Assembly: GCA_039811185.1 (NCBI GenBank)
Contig: JBDHYF010000005.1
Location: forward strand, 106,026 to 170,025
Direction of reading: 5' to 3'
From: JAEZDR01 sp039811185
GTDB lineage: Bacteria > Bacteroidota > Bacteroidia > Chitinophagales > Chitinophagaceae
Length of the DNA: 64,000 nt
The position numbers were made by a program, and so were the translations under genes. Each line of letters opens with the position of its first letter. Position 1 is the stretch's first letter. The notes under the pieces were generated by a model that searched no databases, had not been told where the DNA came from, and saw only the letters and a list, made by a program, of their open reading frames with translations. Shown piece after piece: positions 53,058-62,094 of the stretch.

Positions 53058-53825
53058 TTGAAGCAACTTTTAGCAACCATTGTGCTGGTGTTTACCACCG
53101 GCTATGCATTTTCGCAGCAAGATTCTTTACCTGCTGCAACAGACATCGATCCATCAAAACCTACAAATTTATATACGCAGGTAAATCTTGCACTAGAAAA
53201 TCAATCAGGCAATGGCACGGATGTGTATGGGATACGTACCAACATTCAGTATGCGCCGAATGCCGATAACTTATTTGTAGTTGAAGTGCCGGTTTTATAC
53301 AACAGCAACACAAGTTCTTTTGGCATCTCCGATCCGCGCGTTCGCTACTTCAAAGCGGTAAAAAGAAATATCAGTCCGCGATTCATTGCAATTGCGCCTT
53401 TTGCCGACGTGTCTATTCCGTTAGGATCGTATAAAAATGGCTTGGGAAGCAGCAGCTGGTCCGTCGCCGGCGGAGTGGTATTCGGCTATGTGGTGAGTAA
53501 AAAACTTGCATTATTCCCGGGCATCAGTTACGTACACATTACCGAGCAAGGCACTGACCTCATTCCTAAAGCAAATAAATTCAGTTCGAACGGTGTCGGC
53601 CTTCAGTTGAACGGCAGCTATTCTTTCAACAAGTCAACTTTCTTATTTGTAAACCCTACTCCAACATTTTTGAATGTAAAAGGAAATTGGAAGACTTACT
53701 GGAGCGGAGAGATGAACCTGAATAAGATCATTGTTCCAAACAAATTAAAAGTAAATGCTTATTGGTCGCCCAACTTTACAACCGAAGTGCATACCGTTAG
53801 GGTAGGGGGCACATTTTTCCTATAA
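53058..53825 (+). CDS. Outer-membrane beta-barrel protein, function unknown
   Basis: This 255-residue protein starts at TTG (MKQLLATIVLVFTTGYAFSQ as the signal peptide), since no ATG precedes it after the terminator. The mature part alternates strand and turn (LYTQVNLALENQSGN, IRTNIQYAPNADNLFVVEVPV, AGGVVFGYVVSKKLALFPGI) and ends in RVGGTFFL with terminal aromatic residues, as in small outer-membrane porin-like or MetA-pathway-like proteins. No named family is certain. It stands alone between a terminator and the convergent scpB. Confidence 0.75.
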   Translation: MKQLLATIVLVFTTGYAFSQQDSLPAATDIDPSKPTNLYTQVNLALENQSGNGTDVYGIRTNIQYAPNADNLFVVEVPVLYNSNTSSFGISDPRVRYFKAVKRNISPRFIAIAPFADVSIPLGSYKNGLGSSSWSVAGGVVFGYVVSKKLALFPGISYVHITEQGTDLIPKANKFSSNGVGLQLNGSYSFNKSTFLFVNPTPTFLNVKGNWKTYWSGEMNLNKIIVPNKLKVNAYWSPNFTTEVHTVRVGGTFFL

Positions 53826-53874
53826 AGCAGAACGCCTTATTTATAACAAATCCGGGATTTTCAGGAGTTGGAAA

Positions 53875-54585
53875 TTAATCCTCCTCAGACGAAGTGTTTT
53901 CGTCGTTCTTGGGAAGTTTGCGCAGCTCGCCATTGTCATCAACAAAAAGGTTGTCATCTTCCGTTTCGTTCTCTGCGGCAGTGGCTTCAGCACTTTCAAA
54001 GTCTTTAAAATTGATGAGTGTTGGCGCTACTTTTTCTTCGCCAAGCACTTCTTTAATTTTGGGAAGATCGGCGGGTGAATTGATGCCAAAATAGTCCATG
54101 AAGTTTCTCGAAGTCACGTACAGCAACGGTTTTCCGGGGAGTTCCTCGTTGCGGCCCGTGATGACGATCAGCTCTTTTTCCAGCAGCTTTTGAACGCTAT
54201 AGTCGCTGTTCACACCGCGGATAGATTCAATCTCGCCTTTGGTGATAGGTTGTTTGTATGCAATGATCGCGAGGGTTTCCAAAGCTGCATTGGAAAGCCG
54301 CTTTAAATATTTCTCTCCGTTTAATTGTACGATGGTAGAATGAAAGGTTTTCTTGGTGAGGAACTGCCATCCGCCACCGCTTTGCACAATTTGAAAGGGA
54401 TAGAATTCGCTCTCGTATTTTTCGCGAATGCCGTCAATTGCGGACTGCACCTGAGCTTCAGAAACTCGTTCTTCCATAAAGCCAAATGCATTGTTGACGA
54501 GTTCAACAATTTCGCCAGCAGTCAATGGCTTGTCGCTGGCAAATATCAGCGCTTCTATGTGCGGAATAATTGCAGATATTTCCAT
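53875..54585 (-). CDS. scpB: Segregation and condensation protein B (ScpB)
   Basis: This protein of about 236 residues is a partner of SMC and ScpA in chromosome condensation. ATG 54585 is chosen: EISAIIPHIEALIFASDKPL is the family start and it follows the atpG stop by one base. Two winged-helix regions show ANLETLAIIAYKQPI-like residues (ALETLAIIAYKQPITKGEIE near 104) and VQKLLEKELIVITGR near 130-145, with GKPLLYVTSRNFMDYFG near 155. The C-terminal 40 residues are acidic. ScpA is not in the window. The one-base spacing to atpG suggests co-transcription. Confidence 0.94.
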   Translation of the reverse strand: MEISAIIPHIEALIFASDKPLTAGEIVELVNNAFGFMEERVSEAQVQSAIDGIREKYESEFYPFQIVQSGGGWQFLTKKTFHSTIVQLNGEKYLKRLSNAALETLAIIAYKQPITKGEIESIRGVNSDYSVQKLLEKELIVITGRNEELPGKPLLYVTSRNFMDYFGINSPADLPKIKEVLGEEKVAPTLINFKDFESAEATAAENETEDDNLFVDDNGELRKLPKNDENTSSEED

Positions 54586-54586
54586 C

Positions 54587-55468
54587 TTATCCTTGTAGTG
54601 CGGCTGCACCGCTTACAATTTCGGTTAACTCGGTGGTGATGGCCGCCTGACGCGCTCTGTTGTATGATATTTTAAGCGACTTTAAAAGCTCATTGGCATT
54701 TTCGGTGGCCTTATCCATTGCCGTCATTCTCGCTCCGTGTTCGCTTGCGTGCGCATCTAAAACTGCCTTATACAATTGCGTATTTAAAATTTTAGGCATC
54801 AGCTCTGCAATCAGCGTTTCTTTCGCCGGCTCAAAAATGAAATCGGCCTTTATACTGTTTTCTTTTTTTACAATTTTCGGGATGGGTAAAAATCTCTCTG
54901 CAACGAAACGCTGTGTTGCAGCATTTTTAAACTCGCTATAAATGATTTCAACTAAATCAAACTCATTGTTTTCAAAAGCCTTACGGGCAGCATCTGCGGC
55001 TTGTTGTACGTTGTCAAAGTTCAGATTCGTAAAAATGTCCCGGTATGTGTCAACCGTTTTATATCCGGCCCGGCCGAGTCCCTCCCAGCCTTTTTTTCCG
55101 ATGTTCCAAACAGTAACATTGCCTTTATTAAACTGCGATTGGTAGTTGTCGGAAACAAGTTGCTTAGCTGTTTTAATAACGTTGGCATTGTAGGCGCCGG
55201 CAAGGCCGCGGTCGCTCGTAACCACTATCAAAAGCACTCTTTCCACAGGCCTTTCTTCAGCCAGTTTTATACTCATGTCGCCTTCCACATTGCTGATGAT
55301 ATTGGAAAGAACTTCCTGCAATTTTTGAGCGTAAGGACGCATTTGAATAATGGCATCCTGCGCACGCCGAAGCTTGGCAGCACTTACCATTTTCATCGCC
55401 TTTGTAATTTGTTGGGTGGACTGAACGGATTTAATACGGTTACGTACCTCTTTTAACTGACCGGCCAT
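54587..55468 (-). CDS. atpG: ATP synthase F1 subunit gamma
   Basis: This 293-residue central stalk subunit of F1Fo ATP synthase starts MAGQLKEVRNRIKSV, then STQQITKAMKMVSAAKLRRA, the long N-terminal helix. The middle VTSDRGLAGAYNANVIK near 75 and the C-terminal helix (EHGARMTAMDKATENANELL, YNRARQAAITTELTEIVSG) complete the coiled-coil. ATG 55468 is the right start; the track-like earlier starts read through the leader. It has its own promoter box. Other atp genes are not adjacent, so here gamma is separated from alpha and beta and instead leads into scpB. Confidence 0.96.
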   Translation of the reverse strand: MAGQLKEVRNRIKSVQSTQQITKAMKMVSAAKLRRAQDAIIQMRPYAQKLQEVLSNIISNVEGDMSIKLAEERPVERVLLIVVTSDRGLAGAYNANVIKTAKQLVSDNYQSQFNKGNVTVWNIGKKGWEGLGRAGYKTVDTYRDIFTNLNFDNVQQAADAARKAFENNEFDLVEIIYSEFKNAATQRFVAERFLPIPKIVKKENSIKADFIFEPAKETLIAELMPKILNTQLYKAVLDAHASEHGARMTAMDKATENANELLKSLKISYNRARQAAITTELTEIVSGAAALQG

Positions 55469-55532
55469 TGTATTATTTTTAAAAACTGCAAAAGCATCAT
55501 CGATTTTTTGCAGCAATTATTTATTTAGGCCG

Positions 55533-55540
55533 CAAAAGTA
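55533..55540 (-). promoter_or_regulatory. -7 promoter box for atpG-scpB
   Basis: The minus strand reads TACTTTTG, exact TAnnTTTG, about 65 bases upstream of the atpG start. It shows that atpG is transcribed on its own promoter. Confidence 0.55.
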
Positions 55541-55636
55541 GCTGAATGCCGCCTAATTTCCACGCTGCCAATAAATTTTAAGTATTGCAATGAAAGCGCC
55601 GCATCTTTTTTTATAATGGAAAGCTGCACAACCGCT

Positions 55637-55644
55637 TATTTTTG
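55637..55644 (+). promoter_or_regulatory. -7 promoter box for the ComA-like gene
   Basis: TATTTTTG, exact TAnnTTTG, 21 bases before ATG 55666. Confidence 0.55.
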
Positions 55645-55665
55645 CACGGCTTAAATACATATTGA

Positions 55666-56427
55666 ATGAATTTTAATCTTTCAGCAATCCCAGAAAGAAC
55701 ACAGCAGCCCCGCAGCTACGGCCTTACCATGGTAATGGATAAAGGGCTGAGCATTAATGAAGTGAGAAATTTTTTATCGGTGGCCCGGCCACATGTGGAT
55801 ATTGTGAAGCTTGGCTTCGGCACCTCTTTCGTTACACCTAACCTGCGCGAAAAAATTGAATTATATCTTCAGCACGATATGCCCGTTTACTTTGGCGGGA
55901 CGCTGTTTGAGGCTTTTTTAGTTAGAAACCAGTTTGATGACTACATACAAATTTGTCGCGACTACAACATCCATTACATGGAAGTGAGCGACGGATCGAT
56001 CATCATTCCTCACACAGAAAAATGCGGTTACATTGAGAAGCTTACCAAATATGGAACGGTGCTAAGCGAAGTGGGCAGTAAAGATGCTACCAACATTATG
56101 GCTCCTTATCAATGGATAGAGTTGATGAAAGCAGAACTTGCCGCAGGATCGTCCTACGTAATTGCCGAAGCGCGTGAAGCCGGAAACGTGGGTATTTACC
56201 GCGATAGCGGCGAAGTACGACAAGGGCTGGTTCAGGAAATTCTTACGCAGATTCCTCAGGAAAAAATTATTTGGGAAGCACCGCAGAAAGGGCAGCAGCT
56301 ATACTTTTTAAAACTTCTTGGTTGTAATGTAAACCTCGGAAACATTGCACCCAACGAAGTGATTCCGCTGGAGGCAATGCGGATTGGACTAAGAGGCGAT
56401 ACATTTCATTTATATTTGAAAGATTAA
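55666..56427 (+). CDS. comA: Phosphosulfolactate synthase (ComA family)
   Basis: This 253-residue TIM-barrel enzyme matches the ComA family: SYGLTMVMDKGLSINEVRNF near 17-37, VDIVKLGFGTSFVTPN near 45-60, MPVYFGGTLFEAFLV near 72-86, YMEVSDGSIIIPHTEKCGYI near 104-124, and MKAELAAGSSYVIAEAREAG near 155. Known members join sulfite to phosphoenolpyruvate to give phosphosulfolactate, a step in coenzyme M or sulfolactate synthesis. In a non-methanogen the product might feed sulfolactate or cysteate for sulfonolipids (inference). aroE follows after 24 bases. Confidence 0.88.
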   Translation: MNFNLSAIPERTQQPRSYGLTMVMDKGLSINEVRNFLSVARPHVDIVKLGFGTSFVTPNLREKIELYLQHDMPVYFGGTLFEAFLVRNQFDDYIQICRDYNIHYMEVSDGSIIIPHTEKCGYIEKLTKYGTVLSEVGSKDATNIMAPYQWIELMKAELAAGSSYVIAEAREAGNVGIYRDSGEVRQGLVQEILTQIPQEKIIWEAPQKGQQLYFLKLLGCNVNLGNIAPNEVIPLEAMRIGLRGDTFHLYLKD

Positions 56428-56451
56428 TTGCCGAAGCCTTAATCTTTTATT

Positions 56452-57180
56452 ATGCAGGTGTATGGACTGATTGGTTTTCCGTTAGAACACTCGTTTTCGA
56501 AAGATTATTTTGAAAGAAAATTTTTGAATAGGAACATCAATGCCGTATTTAAAAACTTCCCCATCAGCCGGATTGAAGAATTGGAAATGGTGCTGGAAAA
56601 AAATCCGGCTTTAAGAGGACTTGCGATAACCATTCCACATAAAAAATCAGTTGTTGATTATTTGTATAAAGCGGACAGCGTGGTTACGGAAATTAATGCT
56701 TGTAACTGCATTCGTATATCGAATAATACACTCGAAGGATTCAATACAGATGTAACGGGATTTGAGAAATCGTTTGTAAAAAAACTTCAGCCCCATCATA
56801 CAGCAGCACTTATACTCGGCACCGGCGGGGTTGCAGCAGCGGTGGCATACGTTTTAAGAAAACTCGGGTTGAGATACTTTTTTGTAAGTCGGCAAAAGCT
56901 TGCAAACTGTATTGCGTATACAGAAATAAGCGAGAAAATTATTGTCGATTTTCCGGTAATTATCAACTGTACACCCTTAGGTTCGATGCCCGATGTGCAC
57001 CTTGCACCGCCTGTGCCTTACCACTTTCTGTCGACCAGAAATTATCTCTTCGATATGGTGTACAACCCAGGGCTTACCACTTTTATGGTGAGAGGAAAAG
57101 ACAGAGGCGCCGAAACCTGTAACGGCTATGAAATGCTGGAAATACAAGCAGAAGAGAACTGGCGTATTTGGAATGAATAA
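56452..57180 (+). CDS. aroE: Shikimate dehydrogenase
   Basis: This 242-residue enzyme reduces 3-dehydroshikimate with NADPH in aromatic amino acid synthesis. VYGLIGFPLEHSFSKDYFER at the start binds shikimate (SxS replaced by SFS). ITIPHKKSVVDYLYK near 62-75 has the catalytic Lys. NTDVTGFEKSF near 100 has the catalytic Asp. ILGTGGVAAAVAYVLRKLG near 122-140 is the NADP loop, and GYEMLEIQAEENW ends it. Shorter than the usual 270 residues but complete. It is in the same direction as comA; PEP is used by both pathways, but I see no other link. Confidence 0.93.
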   Translation: MQVYGLIGFPLEHSFSKDYFERKFLNRNINAVFKNFPISRIEELEMVLEKNPALRGLAITIPHKKSVVDYLYKADSVVTEINACNCIRISNNTLEGFNTDVTGFEKSFVKKLQPHHTAALILGTGGVAAAVAYVLRKLGLRYFFVSRQKLANCIAYTEISEKIIVDFPVIINCTPLGSMPDVHLAPPVPYHFLSTRNYLFDMVYNPGLTTFMVRGKDRGAETCNGYEMLEIQAEENWRIWNE

Positions 57181-57204
57181 AAAAAGCGGCTCATGGCCGC
57201 TTTA
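57178..57204. terminator. Bidirectional intrinsic terminator between aroE and the S46 peptidase gene
   Basis: AAAGCGGC, loop TCATG, GCCGCTTT, with an A run before it. Serves the aroE end and the convergent S46 gene. Confidence 0.85.
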
Positions 57205-57207
57205 GTA

Positions 57208-59430
57208 TTAAGGTTTTTTCACCGCACGCATTTTAGTTGACTTCGGTTTGTTGCTTTTATCAGGCTGGGCCTTTTTAGGGTAAACAATGTTGAGTTCTTC
57301 CATTATGTTTTGAGCATCTGCAAATTTATCAATGATAAAAAGAACATAGCGGATGTCGACCATAATGTTGCGGCAAATGGCAGCATCGTAATTAATATCG
57401 CTCATTGTTCCTTCCCACACCCTGTCGAAGTTGAGGCCAATCAGGTTTCCGTAGGCATCGAGCGCCGGGCTTCCTGAATTGCCGCCGGTAGTGTGGTTAG
57501 ATGCAATGAAGCAAACAGGCTGTTTACCGTTTACCGCATATCTGCCAAAATCCTTTTTGTTATACAGGTCGATCAGCTTCTCCGGAAGGTCGAACTCATA
57601 ATCGCCGGGAATGTATTTCTCCATTACGCCTTCAAGCGTTGTATAGTAACCGTATGAAACGCCATCAGCCGGGCGATAGGGCTTTACGTTTCCATAAGTT
57701 ACCCGTAATGTGCTGTTGGCATCGGGATAAAAAGGTTTTTCTTTAAATACCTCAATCTGTGCCTGCATATATTTACGCTGAAGAATATTAATTTGGTTTT
57801 GAACGGTATTTATTTTGTTTCCTGCAGTTGCAAAATAGGTGGTTTGAATGGCCGCAAGTAACTGCGTGGCAGCATCTGCAGCGGTTTCTTCAATTACTTC
57901 TTTGTACGACTTATCGAGGAGGTGCATTACAGCCGCCGAATCAGCAAACACAGACTTTCGGTAAAGATTTGCGGCAAACTCCTGTACGCCAGCTGTTGCT
58001 CCATCCTTTACCGCCGGTGCAATATATTCGTCGGTTTGTTTAGTTAAATACATTTCCATCAACGCAGCAAACAAGTCTTGATCTACTTTGGCGTTATAGT
58101 CTTTAAACAACTTTTGCAGCGCCGCCCTAACCTTAACGAGTGTTTCGTTATAGCCTGTTTCGCCGTTGTTGTTATAGGCGCGTGTGAGGTTGTTTAAGTG
58201 TGTGGCGATAGTAAACAATTCAATTTTCGGAATAATTTCCTGATAGTAATCTCTTGCGAGGCCGAGCGGCTCCAGTTCCTTGTAGGCAGCATCAAGCTCA
58301 TCAAGCAGTCCGCCGTATTTCTGTTTTAGAGATGGATTGGCGTTTAAGCGTGCAGTAAACTCGGCCTCATATCTTTTCTTTTTACCCACCGCATCGGATT
58401 TTTTTAGTCCTGCCACTTCGCCTTTCCATTTTTTATAAGCGTTTTGTATGCCGGCATATTTTGATGCGTATTGAATTTTGATGAGCTCGTTCTTCCGCAT
58501 ATAATCGTTGAGAATATTTAATGCTTTGTCGCGGATGGCAATTTTTGCCGGATCGTTTAGCACCATGATTTGGTTTACGGCATCGGAATACACGTACTCA
58601 TTGGTGCGGCCGGGAAATCCGAACACCATGGTAAAATCGTTTTCCTCGATTCCGCTCAGCGAAATATTTAGCGCTCTTTTCGGACGATAGGGAACGTTTT
58701 CGGGCGAATAAGCTGCCGGCTTGTTGTTTACGTCGGCATAGATTCTGAAGAGCGAGAAGTCGCCTGTATGCCGTGGCCAAACCCAGTTATCGGTATCTTG
58801 CCCAAAATTTCCAATGGCGGCAGGCGGCGCTCCTACAAGTCTGACGTCTTTATAGGTTTCGGTAATAAACAAGTAATACTTATTCCCTTCGAAGAACGGG
58901 CGAACCAGTACATCCTGATATGATTCTTTTACCGCCGAAGCTTTCAACTGCATGAGATTTTTATCGATGGTAGATTGGCGGTCGGCTTCGCTTAAGGCGC
59001 TGTTGGTGTTTTTAAGCGCGAGTGCGGTAACATCTTCAATGCGGATGATAAACGTTGCTGTGAGCGCTTCGTTTTTTAGTTCCGAAGCGTGCGATTTTGC
59101 CCAAAACCCATCGCGGATATAATTGTTTTGGAGCGATGTATGCGATTGAATGGCGCTAAACCCACAATGGTGATTGGTTAAGATGAGGCCTTGCCTCGAG
59201 ATTACTTCGGCCGTGCAAAACCCTCCAAAACTTACAATTGCATCCTTTAAACTGCTTTTATTGATGCTGTAGATATCAGACGCGCTTATCTTCATTCCCT
59301 TCTTCTTCATGTCCGCCTCGTTGATGGCTTCGAGTAGCTGCGGCAGCCACATTCCTTCTTCGGCAAATACTACAGATTTTCCAAAAAAAACGGTACAAAA
59401 CAATACAAACGGAATAATCAATTTTCTCAT
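57208..59430 (-). CDS. S46-family dipeptidyl-peptidase (DPP11-like)
   Basis: This 740-residue protein has a signal peptide (MRKLIIPFVLFCTVFFGKS). S46 features: catalytic His in LTNHHCGFSAIQSH near 85, a long alpha-helical insert at about 300-520, and catalytic Ser in TTGGNSGSPALDAYGNL near 650. Family members remove dipeptides from free N-termini in the periplasm. The residue 18 after Ser is Arg (NFDRVWEG), which in characterised DPP11 enzymes selects Asp/Glu at P1, while DPP7 has Gly there; so Asp/Glu specificity is inferred. Paired with the M1 gene upstream. Confidence 0.93.
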   Translation of the reverse strand: MRKLIIPFVLFCTVFFGKSVVFAEEGMWLPQLLEAINEADMKKKGMKISASDIYSINKSSLKDAIVSFGGFCTAEVISRQGLILTNHHCGFSAIQSHTSLQNNYIRDGFWAKSHASELKNEALTATFIIRIEDVTALALKNTNSALSEADRQSTIDKNLMQLKASAVKESYQDVLVRPFFEGNKYYLFITETYKDVRLVGAPPAAIGNFGQDTDNWVWPRHTGDFSLFRIYADVNNKPAAYSPENVPYRPKRALNISLSGIEENDFTMVFGFPGRTNEYVYSDAVNQIMVLNDPAKIAIRDKALNILNDYMRKNELIKIQYASKYAGIQNAYKKWKGEVAGLKKSDAVGKKKRYEAEFTARLNANPSLKQKYGGLLDELDAAYKELEPLGLARDYYQEIIPKIELFTIATHLNNLTRAYNNNGETGYNETLVKVRAALQKLFKDYNAKVDQDLFAALMEMYLTKQTDEYIAPAVKDGATAGVQEFAANLYRKSVFADSAAVMHLLDKSYKEVIEETAADAATQLLAAIQTTYFATAGNKINTVQNQINILQRKYMQAQIEVFKEKPFYPDANSTLRVTYGNVKPYRPADGVSYGYYTTLEGVMEKYIPGDYEFDLPEKLIDLYNKKDFGRYAVNGKQPVCFIASNHTTGGNSGSPALDAYGNLIGLNFDRVWEGTMSDINYDAAICRNIMVDIRYVLFIIDKFADAQNIMEELNIVYPKKAQPDKSNKPKSTKMRAVKKP

Positions 59431-59491
59431 AGCTCAAATTCTAAAGTTCGTGTAAATGTAGCCCTTTTACAAAGTCGGCTGCTATTGCTGA

Positions 59492-61963
59492 TTATGGGTT
59501 GCTCTTTATCATTTTTAAATATTCAACCTGCTTGGCAAGTTCACCGCCCGTGTCGAAGCCGGCATTAATTTCTGCCTCTTTTCTGCTGATGATGTTCATG
59601 ATCAGTACGTTCCTTACATAAAATACCAACTGCTCTTTATACGGCTCCGGAAGCTTTTCCACCGTCGACAAAATTGCATCGATACCTTCTTTAAATAAGG
59701 ATAGGTTTTTCGTTGCGGAAAGGTATTGCGTAAGCGGGCTCAAAAACGCCAGCTTTTCGTCCGACAAAGGCATTTTGCTAAACACCGGAACCACCACTGC
59801 ACCCACTGATTCGTCGTTTTCATTCACAAGAATGTTGATGACTGAGGTCAGCAGCTTTTTCTTGGGATTCGATACCAGGAATTCCTTCGCAATAGCCTTT
59901 GCAGCAGCCGGATCAACAAAGTACAACGCACTGAGTGCAGCGCCTGAAATGGAATAAGATGAATCTTTCGTTTTTTCTAAAAAGAAATCTTTGTACAGCA
60001 CATTTTTTTGTGCGCCTAAATAGTCAACGGCATCTGCTTTCACCAGGTTACTCGAATCGTGTTTCGCCATCCACAATATCTTTTCCTGAAGCTTCGGATC
60101 ATCTATCTCGTCTAAGCTGTTAATCGCAAAGAGCCGAAGCAGGAAGTATTTGTCGTTAAGTCCGGAAATGAGGAGCTCAACGGCGCCGTTTTCCTTAATG
60201 TTTTTCGCTGCAAACGCCAGCGCTTCCTTGCGTTCGTGATAGCTGGAAGAAAGCTGATATTGAGCATAATACTCCTTCATTGTTTTTGTTTGATTTCGGA
60301 CGGCAAGTATGATGCGGTCCGGGTCGATGCTGACATATAAAGGCCTTTGTTCAGCGTTTACATAAAAAGTGTCGATGAGTTTTTGATTCATCACATCGAA
60401 CAGCTTTTTCCCGGACGGTGTTACCACCTCAATCGACAGCGGGACGGTGAAGAGCTTTTTACTTTTTTGGGTTTGTGCAACAGTAATCATTACCTGCCTG
60501 GTAGTTGAATCGTATGAGGTGGATATTTTCAAAACCGGATGGCCGCTGCCATAATACCACTGATCAAAGAACCATTGGAAAGGCTTGTTGCAATTGGCCT
60601 CAAAAGCGGCTTTCAGCGTTTGTGCAGTGGCGGTTTTAAACTTGTTTTTGATGAGATAGTACTGAAGCGTTTTAAAAAAGATTTCGTCGCCAACATAGTT
60701 TCTCAGCATGTGGAGAATGCGTCCGCCTTTCTGATAGCTTACCACATCAAACATGTCTTCATTATTTTCCAGGTTATTACGCACCAGGTTTTTTTCGGAG
60801 GCGCCGGGCGAATTAAGGTAGGCATAGGTTGCTTCTTCCGCATGTGCGTCGGCCGCATCCTTACCATACTTGTACTCACGCCACAAGTATTCACCATAGT
60901 TTGCAAAGCTTTCGTTCACCGTTAGGTTGTTCCAGTTTTCAGCGGTAACCAAATCACCAAACCAATGATGAAACAATTCGTGCGAAACAACATCCTCCCA
61001 TTTGTTTTCGTCGAGCAGTTCTCTTGCATCCTGCTGCGCGGCGGAACTATGTAGCGTAGCGGTGGTGTTTTCCATTGCACCGCTAACATAATCCTGTCCG
61101 GTAATTTGCGCGTACTTGTTCCAAACAAAGTCTACGCCCAATAGCCTGCTGTAAAACGCCATCATTTCCGGCGTGTTGCCAAATATCTTTCTTGCAACAG
61201 ACTTAAATTCGGGCTCAACATAATAACTGACTTCTTTTCCTTTAAAGCTATCTTTTACAATTGCGTAATCGCCAACGCCCATAAAGAAAAGATAGGGCGC
61301 ATGCGGAAGATCCATCTTCCAGGTATCGGTTCTGGTTCCATCCGCGTTTTTTACAGAAGAAATGAGCTTGCCGTTGCTGAGCGACACATATTCAGACGGC
61401 ACCGTCATGCTGAGTTGCTGGGTGGTTTTTTGGCTCGGACGATCGATGGTAGGAATCCATACGGAGGTTGCTTCGGTTTCGCCCTGCGTCCAAATTTGAA
61501 CCGGCTTCGAGGAATCTCTTCCATCCGGATTAATAAAGTATAGCCCCTTTGCATCGGTGATGGCAGCGCTTCCTTTCGCCTTTAAATCGTTCGGCCGCGC
61601 AGTGTATTCAATATAAACCGTGTAGGGTACATCTTTCTTAAATTTTTTTCCCAATCCGATGCGCAGGTTCAGGCTGTCGGCATAATTATATTTCAACGGA
61701 TTTTGTTTGGATTTATCTATCAGCATCACTTTATGAATAAGCATTCCCTTTGCGTCTAATCGAAGTGAATCGGTTGCTGCTACTGCCGGTTTTACAGTGA
61801 GCCATACCTTACCGTGCAGACGGCTTTTGCTGTAGTCGAATTTTACTTCTGCACGCGTATGCGACAAATTATTGAGCTCGCTTTCTATCCTTAGCACATG
61901 CTCCTGCGCATTACTAAATTGCATAAGGATGGAGAATGCCATCACAAACAACAAACGATTCAT
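59492..61963 (-). CDS. M1-family metallopeptidase (aminopeptidase)
   Basis: This 823-residue protein has a signal peptide (MNRLLFVMAFSILMQFSNAQ). The N-terminal beta domain is followed by the thermolysin-like domain with GAMENTTATLHSS near 293 and the zinc site VVSHELFHHWFGDLV near 322-336 plus NLTVNESFANYGEYL. A catalytic Tyr is expected near the following helices. The C-terminal 250 residues (YYAQYQLSSSYHERKEALAF onward) are helical HEAT-like repeats. It removes N-terminal residues from peptides outside the inner membrane. S46 gene lies 61 bases downstream. Confidence 0.94.
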   Translation of the reverse strand: MNRLLFVMAFSILMQFSNAQEHVLRIESELNNLSHTRAEVKFDYSKSRLHGKVWLTVKPAVAATDSLRLDAKGMLIHKVMLIDKSKQNPLKYNYADSLNLRIGLGKKFKKDVPYTVYIEYTARPNDLKAKGSAAITDAKGLYFINPDGRDSSKPVQIWTQGETEATSVWIPTIDRPSQKTTQQLSMTVPSEYVSLSNGKLISSVKNADGTRTDTWKMDLPHAPYLFFMGVGDYAIVKDSFKGKEVSYYVEPEFKSVARKIFGNTPEMMAFYSRLLGVDFVWNKYAQITGQDYVSGAMENTTATLHSSAAQQDARELLDENKWEDVVSHELFHHWFGDLVTAENWNNLTVNESFANYGEYLWREYKYGKDAADAHAEEATYAYLNSPGASEKNLVRNNLENNEDMFDVVSYQKGGRILHMLRNYVGDEIFFKTLQYYLIKNKFKTATAQTLKAAFEANCNKPFQWFFDQWYYGSGHPVLKISTSYDSTTRQVMITVAQTQKSKKLFTVPLSIEVVTPSGKKLFDVMNQKLIDTFYVNAEQRPLYVSIDPDRIILAVRNQTKTMKEYYAQYQLSSSYHERKEALAFAAKNIKENGAVELLISGLNDKYFLLRLFAINSLDEIDDPKLQEKILWMAKHDSSNLVKADAVDYLGAQKNVLYKDFFLEKTKDSSYSISGAALSALYFVDPAAAKAIAKEFLVSNPKKKLLTSVINILVNENDESVGAVVVPVFSKMPLSDEKLAFLSPLTQYLSATKNLSLFKEGIDAILSTVEKLPEPYKEQLVFYVRNVLIMNIISRKEAEINAGFDTGGELAKQVEYLKMIKSNP

Positions 61964-62072
61964 GTTGAAAAATATTTGGATAAATATAGCATCATGCAGA
62001 TGGTTTCACTCTTCTTTTTTACCATCGGTTATTTCGTAAACCAGTTTTTAAAATACGTTAATCCGAAAAACA

Positions 62073-62080
62073 TAGATTTG
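62073..62080 (+). promoter_or_regulatory. -7 promoter box for the DUF4476 gene
   Basis: TAGATTTG, exact TAnnTTTG, 14 bases before ATG 62095. Confidence 0.55.
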
Positions 62081-62094
62081 CACTGATTTCGATT

